51,027 bases of DNA from Candidatus Bathyarchaeum sp. (GTDB lineage: Archaea > Thermoproteota > Bathyarchaeia > Bathyarchaeales > Bathyarchaeaceae): positions 1 through 51,027 of the forward strand of contig JAOZIB010000040.1 of the NCBI GenBank assembly GCA_026014565.1. The letters run 5' to 3'. Position 1 is the stretch's first letter. Every line of letters begins with the position of its first letter. The notes below the pieces were generated by a model. That model worked only from the letters and a program-made list of their open reading frames with translations. It was not told the origin of the DNA and ran no database searches. The position numbers were made by a program, and so were the translations under genes. Positions 16,799 to 26,099 of the stretch are shown in pieces.

Positions 16799-18208
16799 AT
16801 GAACGTGCCCAGAGTTGTTATCGCAGGTCTTTACGGTGAAGGAGGCAAAACAACAGTTGCCACCGCGCTTATGGGAGCTCTGGTCAAAAAAGGCTTAAAC
16901 ATCCAAACCTTCAAATCTGGACCCGACCACATCGACGCAACTTACCATAATTATGCAACCAAAAAACAGTCACGGCACTTGGACGCTTGGCTTACGTCCC
17001 AAAGAACGGTTCTAGAAAGTTTTCAACGAACAGCAAAAAACGTTGATTTAGCAGTTATTGAAGGAGCAGGAGGCATCTTTCAAGGAATTCCCCGAGAAAT
17101 CGATGGAGTCAAAGACTTTGAAGGCACCGCTCACATTGCCCGATTGTTACGGGCGCCTATTGTTTTGGTTTTGGACATTGGCAGTTTGTGGATGCACCGA
17201 GCCGAAGTAATCCACGCCCTAATGAACACCTTCAAAGTGTTAACCAAACAAATCGACCTCAAAGGCATCGTGATAAACAACGTCACAGGCTGGCAACAAG
17301 AAACATGGGTCAAAAAAGCCGTGGGTTCTGCCACTAAAGTTCCAATTCTAGGTATGATTCCATACAACCCAAACATTGTAATGCCTCCCAGACGAGGAGG
17401 TCTGGTTCCGGTTCATGAACAAGAAGAATTAAAAAAAACAGTTGTACAACTAATTGATCATGTAACAAAACACATTCAAGTAAACAAAATTTTAGAAATC
17501 GCAAAACAAGCCAAAGAACTCCCAGACATCGAGCCAAAAGTTTACCCAATCACCAAAAAACAACAAACAATTAGAATTGCAGTAGCCTTTGACGAGGCAT
17601 TTAGTTGCCACAATCCCGACAACCTTGACCTTTTGGAAGCATACGGCGCGGAAGTTGTTTTTTTCAGCCCAGTTAACGACAAAAAGCTTCCAGAAAACAT
17701 TGATGGTCTATATTTTCCGGGGGGTTTTCCTGACAGGCTTGCTGAAAAGTTGTCTACCAACCAAACTATGTTGAAAAAAGTCAAACAAGCAGTCTATGAT
17801 GAAATGCCAGTATACAGTGAACAGGGGAGTTCAATGTATTTGACAAAATCAATAACTGATTTTGAGGGTTCCACCGTTCCCATGGTTGGGGCGATTGCAG
17901 GCAAATCTAAAGTCGGCTGGAAAATGCAAGCCTTAGATTCTTCTCGGATGGAGGCAATTACCGACAACTTGCTGACTCCGAGAGGTTCGGTTATTCAGGG
18001 GAACGATTTTCGCTTTTTCAAGATTTATGACCTTCCCAAGGATACAGAGTTTGCTTACAAGATGAGAATCGGAAAAGGAGTCAACGGCACCAACGAGGGA
18101 ATAAGGGTAAACAACCTGTTGGCGATGGTTGGGCTTGTTTATTTTGCCTTTGACACTAAAATTGCCCAAAATTTTGTTAGCTACGCGGAAAAGTATCACC
18201 GCAAATGA
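16799..18208 (+). CDS. CbiA-family protein with a degenerate glutaminase domain
   Basis: CbiA makes cobyrinic acid a,c-diamide using ATP and glutamine; relatives amidate Ni-sirohydrochlorin (CfbB). This 469-aa protein has the N-terminal ATPase domain (GLYGEGGKTTV at 10-20, FKSGPDHID at 38-46, IEGAGG at 87-92). Its C-terminal class I amidotransferase fold has DNLDLLEAYGAE and LYFPGGFPD. The glutaminase Cys, normally in YAECGGLMYL, is Gln here (YSEQGSSMYL, Q342). The His of GHEFHYS is also gone (GNDFRFF). It therefore cannot release ammonia from glutamine by the usual chemistry. It may use free ammonia, a partner glutaminase, or do another ATP-dependent reaction. The gene name is withheld for that reason. 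Confidence 0.8.
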   Translation: MNVPRVVIAGLYGEGGKTTVATALMGALVKKGLNIQTFKSGPDHIDATYHNYATKKQSRHLDAWLTSQRTVLESFQRTAKNVDLAVIEGAGGIFQGIPREIDGVKDFEGTAHIARLLRAPIVLVLDIGSLWMHRAEVIHALMNTFKVLTKQIDLKGIVINNVTGWQQETWVKKAVGSATKVPILGMIPYNPNIVMPPRRGGLVPVHEQEELKKTVVQLIDHVTKHIQVNKILEIAKQAKELPDIEPKVYPITKKQQTIRIAVAFDEAFSCHNPDNLDLLEAYGAEVVFFSPVNDKKLPENIDGLYFPGGFPDRLAEKLSTNQTMLKKVKQAVYDEMPVYSEQGSSMYLTKSITDFEGSTVPMVGAIAGKSKVGWKMQALDSSRMEAITDNLLTPRGSVIQGNDFRFFKIYDLPKDTEFAYKMRIGKGVNGTNEGIRVNNLLAMVGLVYFAFDTKIAQNFVSYAEKYHRK

Positions 18209-18278
18209 AGTGGGTTATGGCAATTTACTTAAAATAGTGTAATCAACTCTAAAAGTCAACACAGGAGATGGCTTCAGC

Positions 18279-18878
18279 ATGAAACCTGAATATGAGTGGC
18301 TTTCTGAATATGACAAACCAAAGTACTGGAGCAACTTTTCTCCGATTTATTTCCAGACTCTGCCTTTTCTGTTCGGGTTTTATTTCAACTTAAATGACAA
18401 TAAGTTGCGAAACTTTCTCAAAAAACAAAAAGGCAAAACTTTGGATCTAGGATGTGGCAACGGCAGATTCTTGGATTATGCAGATGTGGGTGTTGATTTT
18501 AGTAAAGAAATGCTCAAACGAGCAAAAACTACGGGAAAACATGTGGTTCTGGCATCGATTTTGGCGTTGCCTTTCCGAGAAAGTGTGTTTGATAATGCGT
18601 TCATGGCAGACACTTCAGTTATCATCAAGCCTGAAGACCGCAAAAAAGCCTACAAAGAAGCCAAACGAACCACCAAAAAGTTTTATGATTTTTTGGCAGA
18701 AGACCGTACTTACATGCCCTTTATTATGCCGATTTTGAAAGGAATCCGTTTGCCGTTGCAGGCGACGTCATATGTGGCGCTGTTTTTGTCTTTTATTGTG
18801 GATAGGTTCCGAAAAATTGTGGTTATTCGGGGAGAATCTGACCATCCAGAAACAATTACTGCGCCGAAAATGTGGTAA
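18279..18878 (+). CDS. Class I SAM-dependent methyltransferase
   Basis: This 199-aa protein has SAM motif I (TLDLGCGNGRFLDYADVGVD, about 51-70) and a short GVDFSKEMLKRAK segment. The later part, SVFDNAFMADTSVI, resembles UbiE/Methyltransf_11 proteins. The remainder is short and partly hydrophobic (FIMPILKG, YVALFLSFIV), which may mean membrane contact. The gene lies 70 nt after the CbiA-like gene and 76 nt before the HemN-like gene, all on the plus strand, so it may act in the same tetrapyrrole-related pathway. The substrate is unknown. Confidence 0.75.
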   Translation: MKPEYEWLSEYDKPKYWSNFSPIYFQTLPFLFGFYFNLNDNKLRNFLKKQKGKTLDLGCGNGRFLDYADVGVDFSKEMLKRAKTTGKHVVLASILALPFRESVFDNAFMADTSVIIKPEDRKKAYKEAKRTTKKFYDFLAEDRTYMPFIMPILKGIRLPLQATSYVALFLSFIVDRFRKIVVIRGESDHPETITAPKMW

Positions 18879-18954
18879 GTGTGAGAGGTTTTAAAAACGC
18901 AAGTTTATATTAGCGGTAAGTAGTTGATAGGATACCTATCTGGGGAAACCCGTT

Positions 18955-20247
18955 ATGAAAAAGTCTAGCCCAGAAACAAAAAACGAAAACAGTTACGACT
19001 CCCGAGAGAGTTGGCCCCCTTACACTTACCGAGATTGCGCAAACATCGCGCCAGAAACCTACGAAGCATTCATGGAGTTTTTGTCCACAGAAAACACCAC
19101 AAACAAGGTCATGGAACTTCAACCTTGGATTTCCTTTTGTGACTCCCGCTGCACGTTTTGTTATTATCCGAACAATCCTTACTCACCCAGCATGATGGAG
19201 CCCTACCTTAAGGCGCTAAAAAAAGAGTTGATGATGTACGCCAACACAAAATATGTGCAAACCAGCGAGTTTGACGAAATCGTTTTGGGTGGCGGAACTC
19301 CCAGCCTCATGACCAAGGATCAAATGTTTGATTTAATCAAATTCTGTGAAGACAACTTCACCACAGTTGACGGCTACTTTATCAAAATCACGGGGTCGTC
19401 CCGAAGTTTCTCCAAAGAAAAACTACGTGCCGCCGCAGACTATGGAGTCTACCAAGTTGACATGGGAGCACAAACCTTTGATAACAAACTTAGGAAAATG
19501 CTCAACCTGCCCGACAGCGCTGAACATGTGGCAGAAGAAATCAAACTAGCCCGAAAGTTGGGTATGTGTGTTTGTATTGATATAATGTATAACATTCCGG
19601 GTCAAACTTTGGAGAGTTGGGTTGATTCAGTAAAGAAAGCCATCGAACTAGACGCAGAAGTGGACGCCTATTGCCTTGAAGTAAGCCCGGGAACGGTTTT
19701 GCACAAACAACTTCAAGAAGGGAAAGTTCCGCCTCAATGTGGCAAAGAACTCGAAAAAGAAATGTACGTTAAAGCTTACGAACTATTCAAAGAAGCAGGC
19801 TACACCCCCATCGGGCACGACCGATACTCACGGGATGAATGGCACGCTAAAGAGAACTGTCTTAATGGGTGGCCATGGTCAGGAATTTTAACTACGGGTG
19901 CAGGTTGTTTTATGGGTTATCTGCAAAGATTTTCCTATTCAAACATCGAAAACGCGCAAGAATACATCAACGCAGTAAATGAAGGAAAATTCCCAATTGC
20001 AAGGCTTTCAGAGTCCACACAAAAAGAAATGATGCAAAAAGTAATGACCAAACTTTACCTGCGTTTACCAATAATCAAAGCAGAATTTCAAGAAAAGTTT
20101 GGAAAATTACCTGAAGACGTTTACCCCGAGCAACTAAATAGGCTACAAAAGAAGGGTCTAATCGAAATCAACGACCAAGAAATCAAACTAACCGAACTCG
20201 GAGATCTGTGGAAAGCCAACATAGCATGGGAATTCACAGAAAAATAA
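18955..20247 (+). CDS. HemN/HemW-like radical SAM protein
   Basis: This 430-aa protein has the cluster motif C62-x3-C66-x2-C69 (FCDSRCTFCYY), then VLGGGTPSLM, QVDMGAQTFD and DIMYNIPGQT. These are the HemN-family SAM-binding and substrate-loop landmarks. A C-terminal winged-helix-like domain (LPEDVYPEQLNRLQKKG) matches the HemN C-terminus. Relatives include coproporphyrinogen dehydrogenase, the heme chaperone HemW and the anaerobilin synthase ChuW. The fourth Cys of classical HemN (CxxxCxxCxC) is absent, so plain coproporphyrinogen oxidation is doubtful. A paralog sharing WPPYTYRD and LQPWI is at 37358-38641. It is followed by a hairpin terminator. Confidence 0.82.
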   Translation: MKKSSPETKNENSYDSRESWPPYTYRDCANIAPETYEAFMEFLSTENTTNKVMELQPWISFCDSRCTFCYYPNNPYSPSMMEPYLKALKKELMMYANTKYVQTSEFDEIVLGGGTPSLMTKDQMFDLIKFCEDNFTTVDGYFIKITGSSRSFSKEKLRAAADYGVYQVDMGAQTFDNKLRKMLNLPDSAEHVAEEIKLARKLGMCVCIDIMYNIPGQTLESWVDSVKKAIELDAEVDAYCLEVSPGTVLHKQLQEGKVPPQCGKELEKEMYVKAYELFKEAGYTPIGHDRYSRDEWHAKENCLNGWPWSGILTTGAGCFMGYLQRFSYSNIENAQEYINAVNEGKFPIARLSESTQKEMMQKVMTKLYLRLPIIKAEFQEKFGKLPEDVYPEQLNRLQKKGLIEINDQEIKLTELGDLWKANIAWEFTEK

Positions 20248-20258
20248 GTCAGAAGTAA

Positions 20259-20275
20259 CTGGTGTAAAACACCAG
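20259..20275 (+). terminator. Hairpin terminator after the HemN-like gene
   Basis: A perfect 7-bp stem CTGGTGT/ACACCAG with an AAA loop starts 12 nt after the stop codon and is followed by a T-rich stretch (ATTCTTAATTTTATT). It is a good candidate for the end of the 16.8-20.2 kb transcript. Confidence 0.6.
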
Positions 20276-20445
20276 ATTCTTAATTTTATTAGCGTATTTT
20301 AAAATCTTATTTTTTACAATATCGTGGAGAGTAAAACTAGCCTTTTAGCTCATTCAATAGCCAATGTAGACCTATCTTGAAGCCATCTATTGCCTTTTTT
20401 ATAAACTATACCTGAAAAACAAACATCAAAAAACAATTTTTGTTT

Positions 20446-21507
20446 TTATTGTTCTCTTAGCAGTTTAGGTATGTAAGCGCAAGCTGGATCAGATTCGAAT
20501 AGATCGCCGGTGTATATTTCTGCTCGGGTTCGGCAGCCGCCACAGATTTCTCGGTATTCGCAGACTCCACATTTGCCTTTGATGTTGTTGCGGTTTTGAA
20601 GTTTCTTGGTAAATTCTGAGTCTTGCATTTGGTGCCAGATTTCGGTCATGGTGTTATTTTTGATGTTGCCCATTCGGTAGCCTTCGTTGAATCCGCATGG
20701 TCGAATGTCGCCGTTTTCTAGTAGGCCCATGTATCTGCCTCCAATGAAACATTGGCCCAAGAAAACATTGTTGAACCAGTAATCAAAATCAGGCATTCCA
20801 CGCTGTTTAGCAATTCTGGCAAAGAATGGACAGTAAACGTTGATGCTCATTTTGTTTTGGTATTCCATCATTAAATCGTAGATGTGGTTAAAAGTTACTT
20901 CATATTGTTCAGGAGTAGGCGCTAATTCTAGATGTTCTTGTGCCCTACCAACTGGAATGTAGTTATGATAAACCACTCTAGTAGCATTGTATTTGTAGCC
21001 AATTTCAGCAATGTGGTCAACTTCTGAACAGTTGTTCTTGTTAAGAGTTGAAACGATACAATCAAAAATATTGCCATCAGACAGATTCTTCATTGCCTGA
21101 AGGGCAATTTTGTAGCTTCCTTTTCCGCGGGTCATGTCGTTTGTTTTTTCTGTACCTTCAAGGCTTACTGCAGTCATGACCTCGTTTCGGATTAGTTTGT
21201 CCAGAATGTCACCTTTAACGTAGTAGCCATTTGTAATCAGGCTCACGTTCATTCCAAGGCTTTTGGCGTGCTCAATAATTTCAAAAATATCTTTACGAAC
21301 AAGGGGTTCGCCACCGCTTAGTCCAAACCATTTTGCACCCATAGCATATAGGTCGTCAACGATTTTTTTTCCGCCTTCAGTGTCGATTTCGTTAATGGCG
21401 TAGGGATTTGATGCAAAACTGCAGTGTAAACAGTTATAGTTACAGGCCCTTGTGCATCTCCAAGTCATCATATACAGACGGGGTCTGTTCCATGCGGTTT
21501 GCGCCAT
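20446..21507 (-). CDS. SPASM-domain radical SAM protein (AhbC/AhbD/NirJ-like)
   Basis: This 353-aa paralog of 7529-8623 has cluster cysteines C22, C26 and C29 (RACNYNCLHC) and the GGEPLV motif. Its C-terminal SPASM cysteines read GKCGVCEYREICGGCRTRAE...DPAC. Such proteins modify porphyrin side chains (AhbC, AhbD, NirJ) or peptides. The GKCG.C...CGGCR pattern is like the heme enzymes, but no other ahb gene is here. A TATA-like TTTTTAAATAATT at about 21523-21535 implies a short leader. It is encoded convergently with the HemN-like gene. Confidence 0.82.
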   Translation of the reverse strand: MAQTAWNRPRLYMMTWRCTRACNYNCLHCSFASNPYAINEIDTEGGKKIVDDLYAMGAKWFGLSGGEPLVRKDIFEIIEHAKSLGMNVSLITNGYYVKGDILDKLIRNEVMTAVSLEGTEKTNDMTRGKGSYKIALQAMKNLSDGNIFDCIVSTLNKNNCSEVDHIAEIGYKYNATRVVYHNYIPVGRAQEHLELAPTPEQYEVTFNHIYDLMMEYQNKMSINVYCPFFARIAKQRGMPDFDYWFNNVFLGQCFIGGRYMGLLENGDIRPCGFNEGYRMGNIKNNTMTEIWHQMQDSEFTKKLQNRNNIKGKCGVCEYREICGGCRTRAEIYTGDLFESDPACAYIPKLLREQ

Positions 21508-21881
21508 AAAGTAACCATCCGGAATTATTTAAAAACTTGATAAACTGTATTTAACTTTTCCGTTTAATATCCATACTAACTTAAGTTTTTTACTAAACCA
21601 TCAGTAATAACTAAAAAAATATAGTATTTCACAAGACAGCACATAAAAAACAAAGAAATTCACCCAAAAACGAGGGAAACCCGTGTTAAATACATACAAG
21701 AAGCAAAAAACAACAATGAAATGATAATCTACAAATAAAAAAAGCAGATTTTTTTACCCAGATGAATTAACATTAATTGAATTTGTGTTTGCACAAACCT
21801 TTAATTCGCTTCTTGTAACAAAAAAACAAGTGCACGATCAAATTAGAGTAATAATAGTTTACTCAGAAAGGCGTCATTGGC
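21508..21881. other. 374-bp divergent promoter region
   Basis: No gene is seen. It contains a TATA-like box for the SPASM gene near 21523-21535. Near 21782-21797 is an inverted repeat TTTGTG-TTTG-CACAAA upstream of the PQQ-repeat gene, which could be an operator. Otherwise it is A/T-rich without obvious structure. Confidence 0.4.
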
Positions 21882-24755
21882 GTGAATAGTATGAAAAAAA
21901 CAAAATGTTGCTACTTGACAGGTCTGTTCCTTTTAATTTCCTTATTGATTGTAGAATCGATTATTGTATTCCCTGCAGACACAACCCTAACAAACACTAC
22001 AAATTATGATTTACTACAATATGAATGGCCACAAATCCATGGAGATTCTGCATATACCAGATTCTCAGAAGGCCCAGCGCCTGAAACATCACAAATATTG
22101 TGGAAAACAACCATAGAAGGCATACAAAGCTACATAACTGCCTTTAACGGCAAAGTCTTGGTTACTACAACAACCAGCGTAATTGCCCTAAACAAAGATA
22201 CAGGTGCAATAATCTGGGATACCCCCTTTCCACAAAGTCAACGGTGGCCTGCAGTTTTCAAGATTGATGAAGAACATCTTGTTGTGGGACCATACTGTAT
22301 TGAAACAGAAACTGGAGAAATCATATGGACCAGCAACAAGTTTACTGCAAAAGTGTCCTACTGGACAGAAAGCGTATACAGCCCAGAAGAGCAGATGTTT
22401 TATGTTCACGGAGACTCCGCAGTTGAAGCGTGGGACTTTTCGAACATAACTGAACCCCCAACATTAACATGGGAAACTTACATTTCGGGAAGTACATCTT
22501 CTGGAACAGGAATACAATATGGAGATGGAAAAGTTTTCCCAGGAACCTTTGAAACTCATCAGATGGCCCTTGACGCCAGAACAGGAGATGTTTTGTGGGA
22601 TACGGAAACAGACAGCGCAATGAGTTTTTCTGGCTCTTATTATGAAGGAAAATTGCTCAAGGCGGGAGAACAGGACAACACATTCTATTGTTTTGATGCT
22701 GAAACTGGACAAATTTTGTGGAAATACAATCCCGGAAGCCACCTTGGATACTGGATCAGCGGCAGTGCAGTAGCTTATGACATTGTGTATGAACTTAACA
22801 AGGATGGAAATCTTTACGCATTGGATGTTAACACAGGTCAGTTGTTGTGGAAGTATGAAGGCCCACTTAACCTGTTTTGGCCAGGATGGCCTGTAGTTGC
22901 AGACGGAAAAGTTTACGCGACAACTGGTCAACGAACATCCTATGACCCTTACACTTTCGAATATAGCGAATCCGAGTTTGTTTGCTTAGACGCATACACA
23001 GGACAGGTTATTTGGGAAATGAATATTGAAACTCATTGTCCACGGGATTCCATTGCTGTTGCTTACGGTAACTTGTACATTATTCCTGGTTTTATCAAAG
23101 AGATGACCATGGATCAATACGAAACATATGACGAAGTTTGGTGCATTTCAGATAACAGTGAATCGTGGTCCATGTGGCGTAACGATTCTGAGAATACAGG
23201 AGCAAGTGAAGTAGGCCCTTCAGAACTCAATTTACGATGGAGTTTTGAAACCAATGGAGGCGTAGGTTCTACTCCAGTAGTTGAAGATGGCCGGGTTTAT
23301 TTTGGTTCTCAAGACAAAAACGTTTACTGTATAGACGCTGACAATGGCAGATTTTACTGGAGTTTTGCTACAGACGGCCGAATTAAATCATCCCTTGCCG
23401 TTTCTAACGGGAAAGTGTATGTTGGACCTGACGATGGTAATGTTTACTGTTTGGATGCAATAACAGGCAGTGTTATTTGGGAAACTTTTGCAGGGGGATT
23501 TATTGAAGCTGCCTTCAAAGCGGTTACTGGCATTCGTTCTTCTCCCATTGTGGTTGGGGATAGAGTATATGTTGGCTCGCTAGACACGAATTTGTATTGT
23601 CTGGATAAAAATAATGGTGACGTCATTTGGACATATGAAACTGAAGGTTACATCACTGCTTCTCCTGCTGTTTCCGATGCAGCAGTTTACATCACATCAA
23701 TGGAGCCAAACAGCGGTGTACTATACAAGATAGACGCCAATGATGGTTCCTTGATTTGGACCTGTGAAATTCCTTATGTTATAGCTCAAGATCGAGGCAA
23801 AGACATGCATGCTTCGCCAACTGTTGGTGATGATATGGTGTTTGTTGCTGCAAACAAACAAAATTATTATGGAATAAGTATAGAAACAGGAGAAATAGAA
23901 TGGACATATGTTACCACCGAAGGCACAGAAGGCATTGGAGGCTACTTGATTGCATCTCCTGCTTATCACGATGGTCAGGTTTATGTTGTGGACATGTTTT
24001 TCATCACTGCTCTTGACGCCACCAATGGTGAGGTAATTTGGAAGAGCTGGATTGGCACAGAACTGTACACCACTCCAACTTTTGGTGGTGGAAACATCTA
24101 TGTTACCACGGACAGGCGATTTGTTTACGTTCTTAATGCATCAGATGGTGTTAGGCAAGGGTTTTTTGACACAACTTCTAACAGTTGGTCATCTCCGTCA
24201 GTTTGTGGCGGATTAGTATACTTTGGATGTAACGACGGAAAAGTTTACTGTGTAGACGGCAAAACGACCATAAGGGGTCAAATTTATGCTGAATTTGATA
24301 AAACCACGGTACAAAAAGGTGACACTGTCATTGCTTGTGGGCAACTAGACCCAGCAATTCCCTACGCGCCAATAACGGTTATAACATCCAACCCAAATGG
24401 CGATCCAGAAACTAAGGAAATTATTGCCCAAAACAATGGTATGTTCAGTTTTGAATGCACACCAGACATTAACGGTGTTTGGACAGCTACTATCAGGTGT
24501 ACAGGGTCTACATACATGATGGAAACGGTGGAAAGAACCTTCACTGTGTCTGACCTACCACCAACAGAAACACAACGACCTTCAACACCCGAAGAACAAG
24601 AACAACCAACCCAGCCAGAGGATTCAATTACGACTACAAATGATGATGTCCCCTTGTATGCTGCAGTAATAGTAGTCGCATTGGTTGCCATAGTAGGTGT
24701 TTACTTGTTCATTAAGAGAAGGCCTCAAGGCTCCCAAATTGTAATCACAGGATGA
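21882..24755 (+). CDS. Membrane-anchored PQQ-repeat beta-propeller surface protein
   Basis: This protein of about 957 aa (GTG 21882, or ATG 21891) has an N-terminal signal or anchor (about 8-30). A long region of PQQ-like repeats follows, with many copies of the pattern VYC.DA..G...W, forming one or two eight-bladed propellers. Next is an Ig-like/CARDB-like domain near 795-890 (YAEFDKTTVQKGDTV), a Pro/Thr/Gln-rich linker and one C-terminal transmembrane helix (about 920-942) before a basic tail. It should be anchored outside the cell. The repeats mark a BamB/PQQ-type fold but do not prove PQQ binding; binding or scaffolding is the safer reading. Its stop is 2 nt from that of the convergent glycosyltransferase. 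Confidence 0.82.
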   Translation: MNSMKKTKCCYLTGLFLLISLLIVESIIVFPADTTLTNTTNYDLLQYEWPQIHGDSAYTRFSEGPAPETSQILWKTTIEGIQSYITAFNGKVLVTTTTSVIALNKDTGAIIWDTPFPQSQRWPAVFKIDEEHLVVGPYCIETETGEIIWTSNKFTAKVSYWTESVYSPEEQMFYVHGDSAVEAWDFSNITEPPTLTWETYISGSTSSGTGIQYGDGKVFPGTFETHQMALDARTGDVLWDTETDSAMSFSGSYYEGKLLKAGEQDNTFYCFDAETGQILWKYNPGSHLGYWISGSAVAYDIVYELNKDGNLYALDVNTGQLLWKYEGPLNLFWPGWPVVADGKVYATTGQRTSYDPYTFEYSESEFVCLDAYTGQVIWEMNIETHCPRDSIAVAYGNLYIIPGFIKEMTMDQYETYDEVWCISDNSESWSMWRNDSENTGASEVGPSELNLRWSFETNGGVGSTPVVEDGRVYFGSQDKNVYCIDADNGRFYWSFATDGRIKSSLAVSNGKVYVGPDDGNVYCLDAITGSVIWETFAGGFIEAAFKAVTGIRSSPIVVGDRVYVGSLDTNLYCLDKNNGDVIWTYETEGYITASPAVSDAAVYITSMEPNSGVLYKIDANDGSLIWTCEIPYVIAQDRGKDMHASPTVGDDMVFVAANKQNYYGISIETGEIEWTYVTTEGTEGIGGYLIASPAYHDGQVYVVDMFFITALDATNGEVIWKSWIGTELYTTPTFGGGNIYVTTDRRFVYVLNASDGVRQGFFDTTSNSWSSPSVCGGLVYFGCNDGKVYCVDGKTTIRGQIYAEFDKTTVQKGDTVIACGQLDPAIPYAPITVITSNPNGDPETKEIIAQNNGMFSFECTPDINGVWTATIRCTGSTYMMETVERTFTVSDLPPTETQRPSTPEEQEQPTQPEDSITTTNDDVPLYAAVIVVALVAIVGVYLFIKRRPQGSQIVITG

Positions 24756-24757
24756 AA

Positions 24758-25948
24758 CTAGATACGTGTTGCTTCACAATATACTTCAAACAGTTTTTGA
24801 GCGCAAATACCCCAAGAAAAATTGTTACTAACAAATTCACGACCAGATTTTCCCATTTTTTCTCGTAAAGCGTCATTAGATAAAAGCTCAGAAATTGCAT
24901 CACCTAGTAACTGGTTGTTGGGTTCAACAAGCAATCCAGTTTGTTTGTGTTTTACGACTTCAGTAATTGCTGAAACATTGAAGGCAACAACAGGCGTTCC
25001 AGAAGCTTGTGCTTCCAAGAACGTGATTCCTTGACCTTCTTGCACAGAGGGAGAAACAAAAAGATCAGCATAGCGGTAAAGCTGAGGCAAAACAGAATCT
25101 GAAACCTTACCCAAGAAAGCAAAATTATCAAAAACGTCCTGCTGTTGAGCAAACGAAATTAAACTGTTTTTTAGGGGACCGTCTCCAACTACGACAAACT
25201 TTGTTTTATTGTTGTCTTTGATTACCTTTTTTGCGGCTTCAACCAAAAAATGTAGACCTTTTCGAGGAATTAAGTTGCCAACAAACAACACAACGTGTTC
25301 ATTGTTGTCTCCAACCAATTTTTTTGCATCTTCACAGTCATTGTCAGGTTTAAAGCGTTGCAAATCTACACCATTTGGAACGGTACGGATTTTTTTTTCA
25401 TCAACTCCATACAATTCAACGATTTTTTGAACAGAATAACGGCTTACAGTAACAACCAAAGTCGCTTTTTGGGCAGCCTTTTTCTCTATTTGTCCAAGTC
25501 GTTTCATAAAAAAGTTAGAAAGCTTAATTTTCATGGACGGTGAAACCGTTTTTGTTGATTGAAGGTATTCGTCTGCTAAAACTCCATGAACAGTTTGAAT
25601 GAAAGGCTTGGTAATTTTGTGTTTTCTTAAAGCATTCAAAAATCCATAACCACTTACTGCGTGGGCTTCGTATAGGTCGAAATCTATTTTGTTGACCATT
25701 TTCGATAAAGAACGATTAAAAGACCAGTTGTCTAAAGGGAAAACTTTGTCTGTTGAGTCGCATGGAATAATAGTGGTGGCATCAACGGTTGTTGGTTCTT
25801 TGAAGCCGTTTTTTGTTCCGCTGTATATAGTGGTGTCAACTTTGTCTGCGAGCTGTTTTGCTGTTTCTAGGATTCTGCGTTCCACTCCTCCGAAGTAAAG
25901 GTGAGGCGGCTGAGTGTTAAAGACAGCTAACTTCAGCTTAGTTTCCAT
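24758..25948 (-). CDS. GT4-family (GT-B) glycosyltransferase
   Basis: This 396-aa protein has an N-terminal acceptor domain with FGGVERRILETAKQL and a C-terminal nucleotide-sugar domain. Markers are VVLFVGNLIPRKGLH, the EGQGITFLEAQASG region carrying the GT4 EX7E-type glutamates, and GTPVVAFNVSAITEVV. It probably transfers a sugar from a nucleotide donor to a glycolipid, glycan or protein at the inner membrane face. The acceptor is unknown. It may supply N-glycan or surface polysaccharide, in line with the adjacent surface protein. Confidence 0.85.
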   Translation of the reverse strand: METKLKLAVFNTQPPHLYFGGVERRILETAKQLADKVDTTIYSGTKNGFKEPTTVDATTIIPCDSTDKVFPLDNWSFNRSLSKMVNKIDFDLYEAHAVSGYGFLNALRKHKITKPFIQTVHGVLADEYLQSTKTVSPSMKIKLSNFFMKRLGQIEKKAAQKATLVVTVSRYSVQKIVELYGVDEKKIRTVPNGVDLQRFKPDNDCEDAKKLVGDNNEHVVLFVGNLIPRKGLHFLVEAAKKVIKDNNKTKFVVVGDGPLKNSLISFAQQQDVFDNFAFLGKVSDSVLPQLYRYADLFVSPSVQEGQGITFLEAQASGTPVVAFNVSAITEVVKHKQTGLLVEPNNQLLGDAISELLSNDALREKMGKSGREFVSNNFSWGICAQKLFEVYCEATRI

Positions 25949-26099
25949 GGATTGTTCCCCTTGTTTAGAACTGTTTCTTATTCAGTTCTTAGCATGGATT
26001 AACTATTAAAAGCAAACCAATATTTCAGGACTAGCAAATTATAATTTAATCTTTATTAGCCACCTGAGAGCCCAATATGACAAAAGGATTCGTGAAATT

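Noticed and set aside
16799-18208. Plain annotation as functional cobyrinate a,c-diamide synthase
   Set aside because: The glutaminase Cys and His are both missing, so the standard reaction cannot be assumed.
7529-21507. Assigning AhbC or AhbD (heme synthesis) to the two SPASM proteins
   Set aside because: The C-terminal cysteine pattern is similar, but it is shared with other SPASM enzymes and no ahb partner genes are present.
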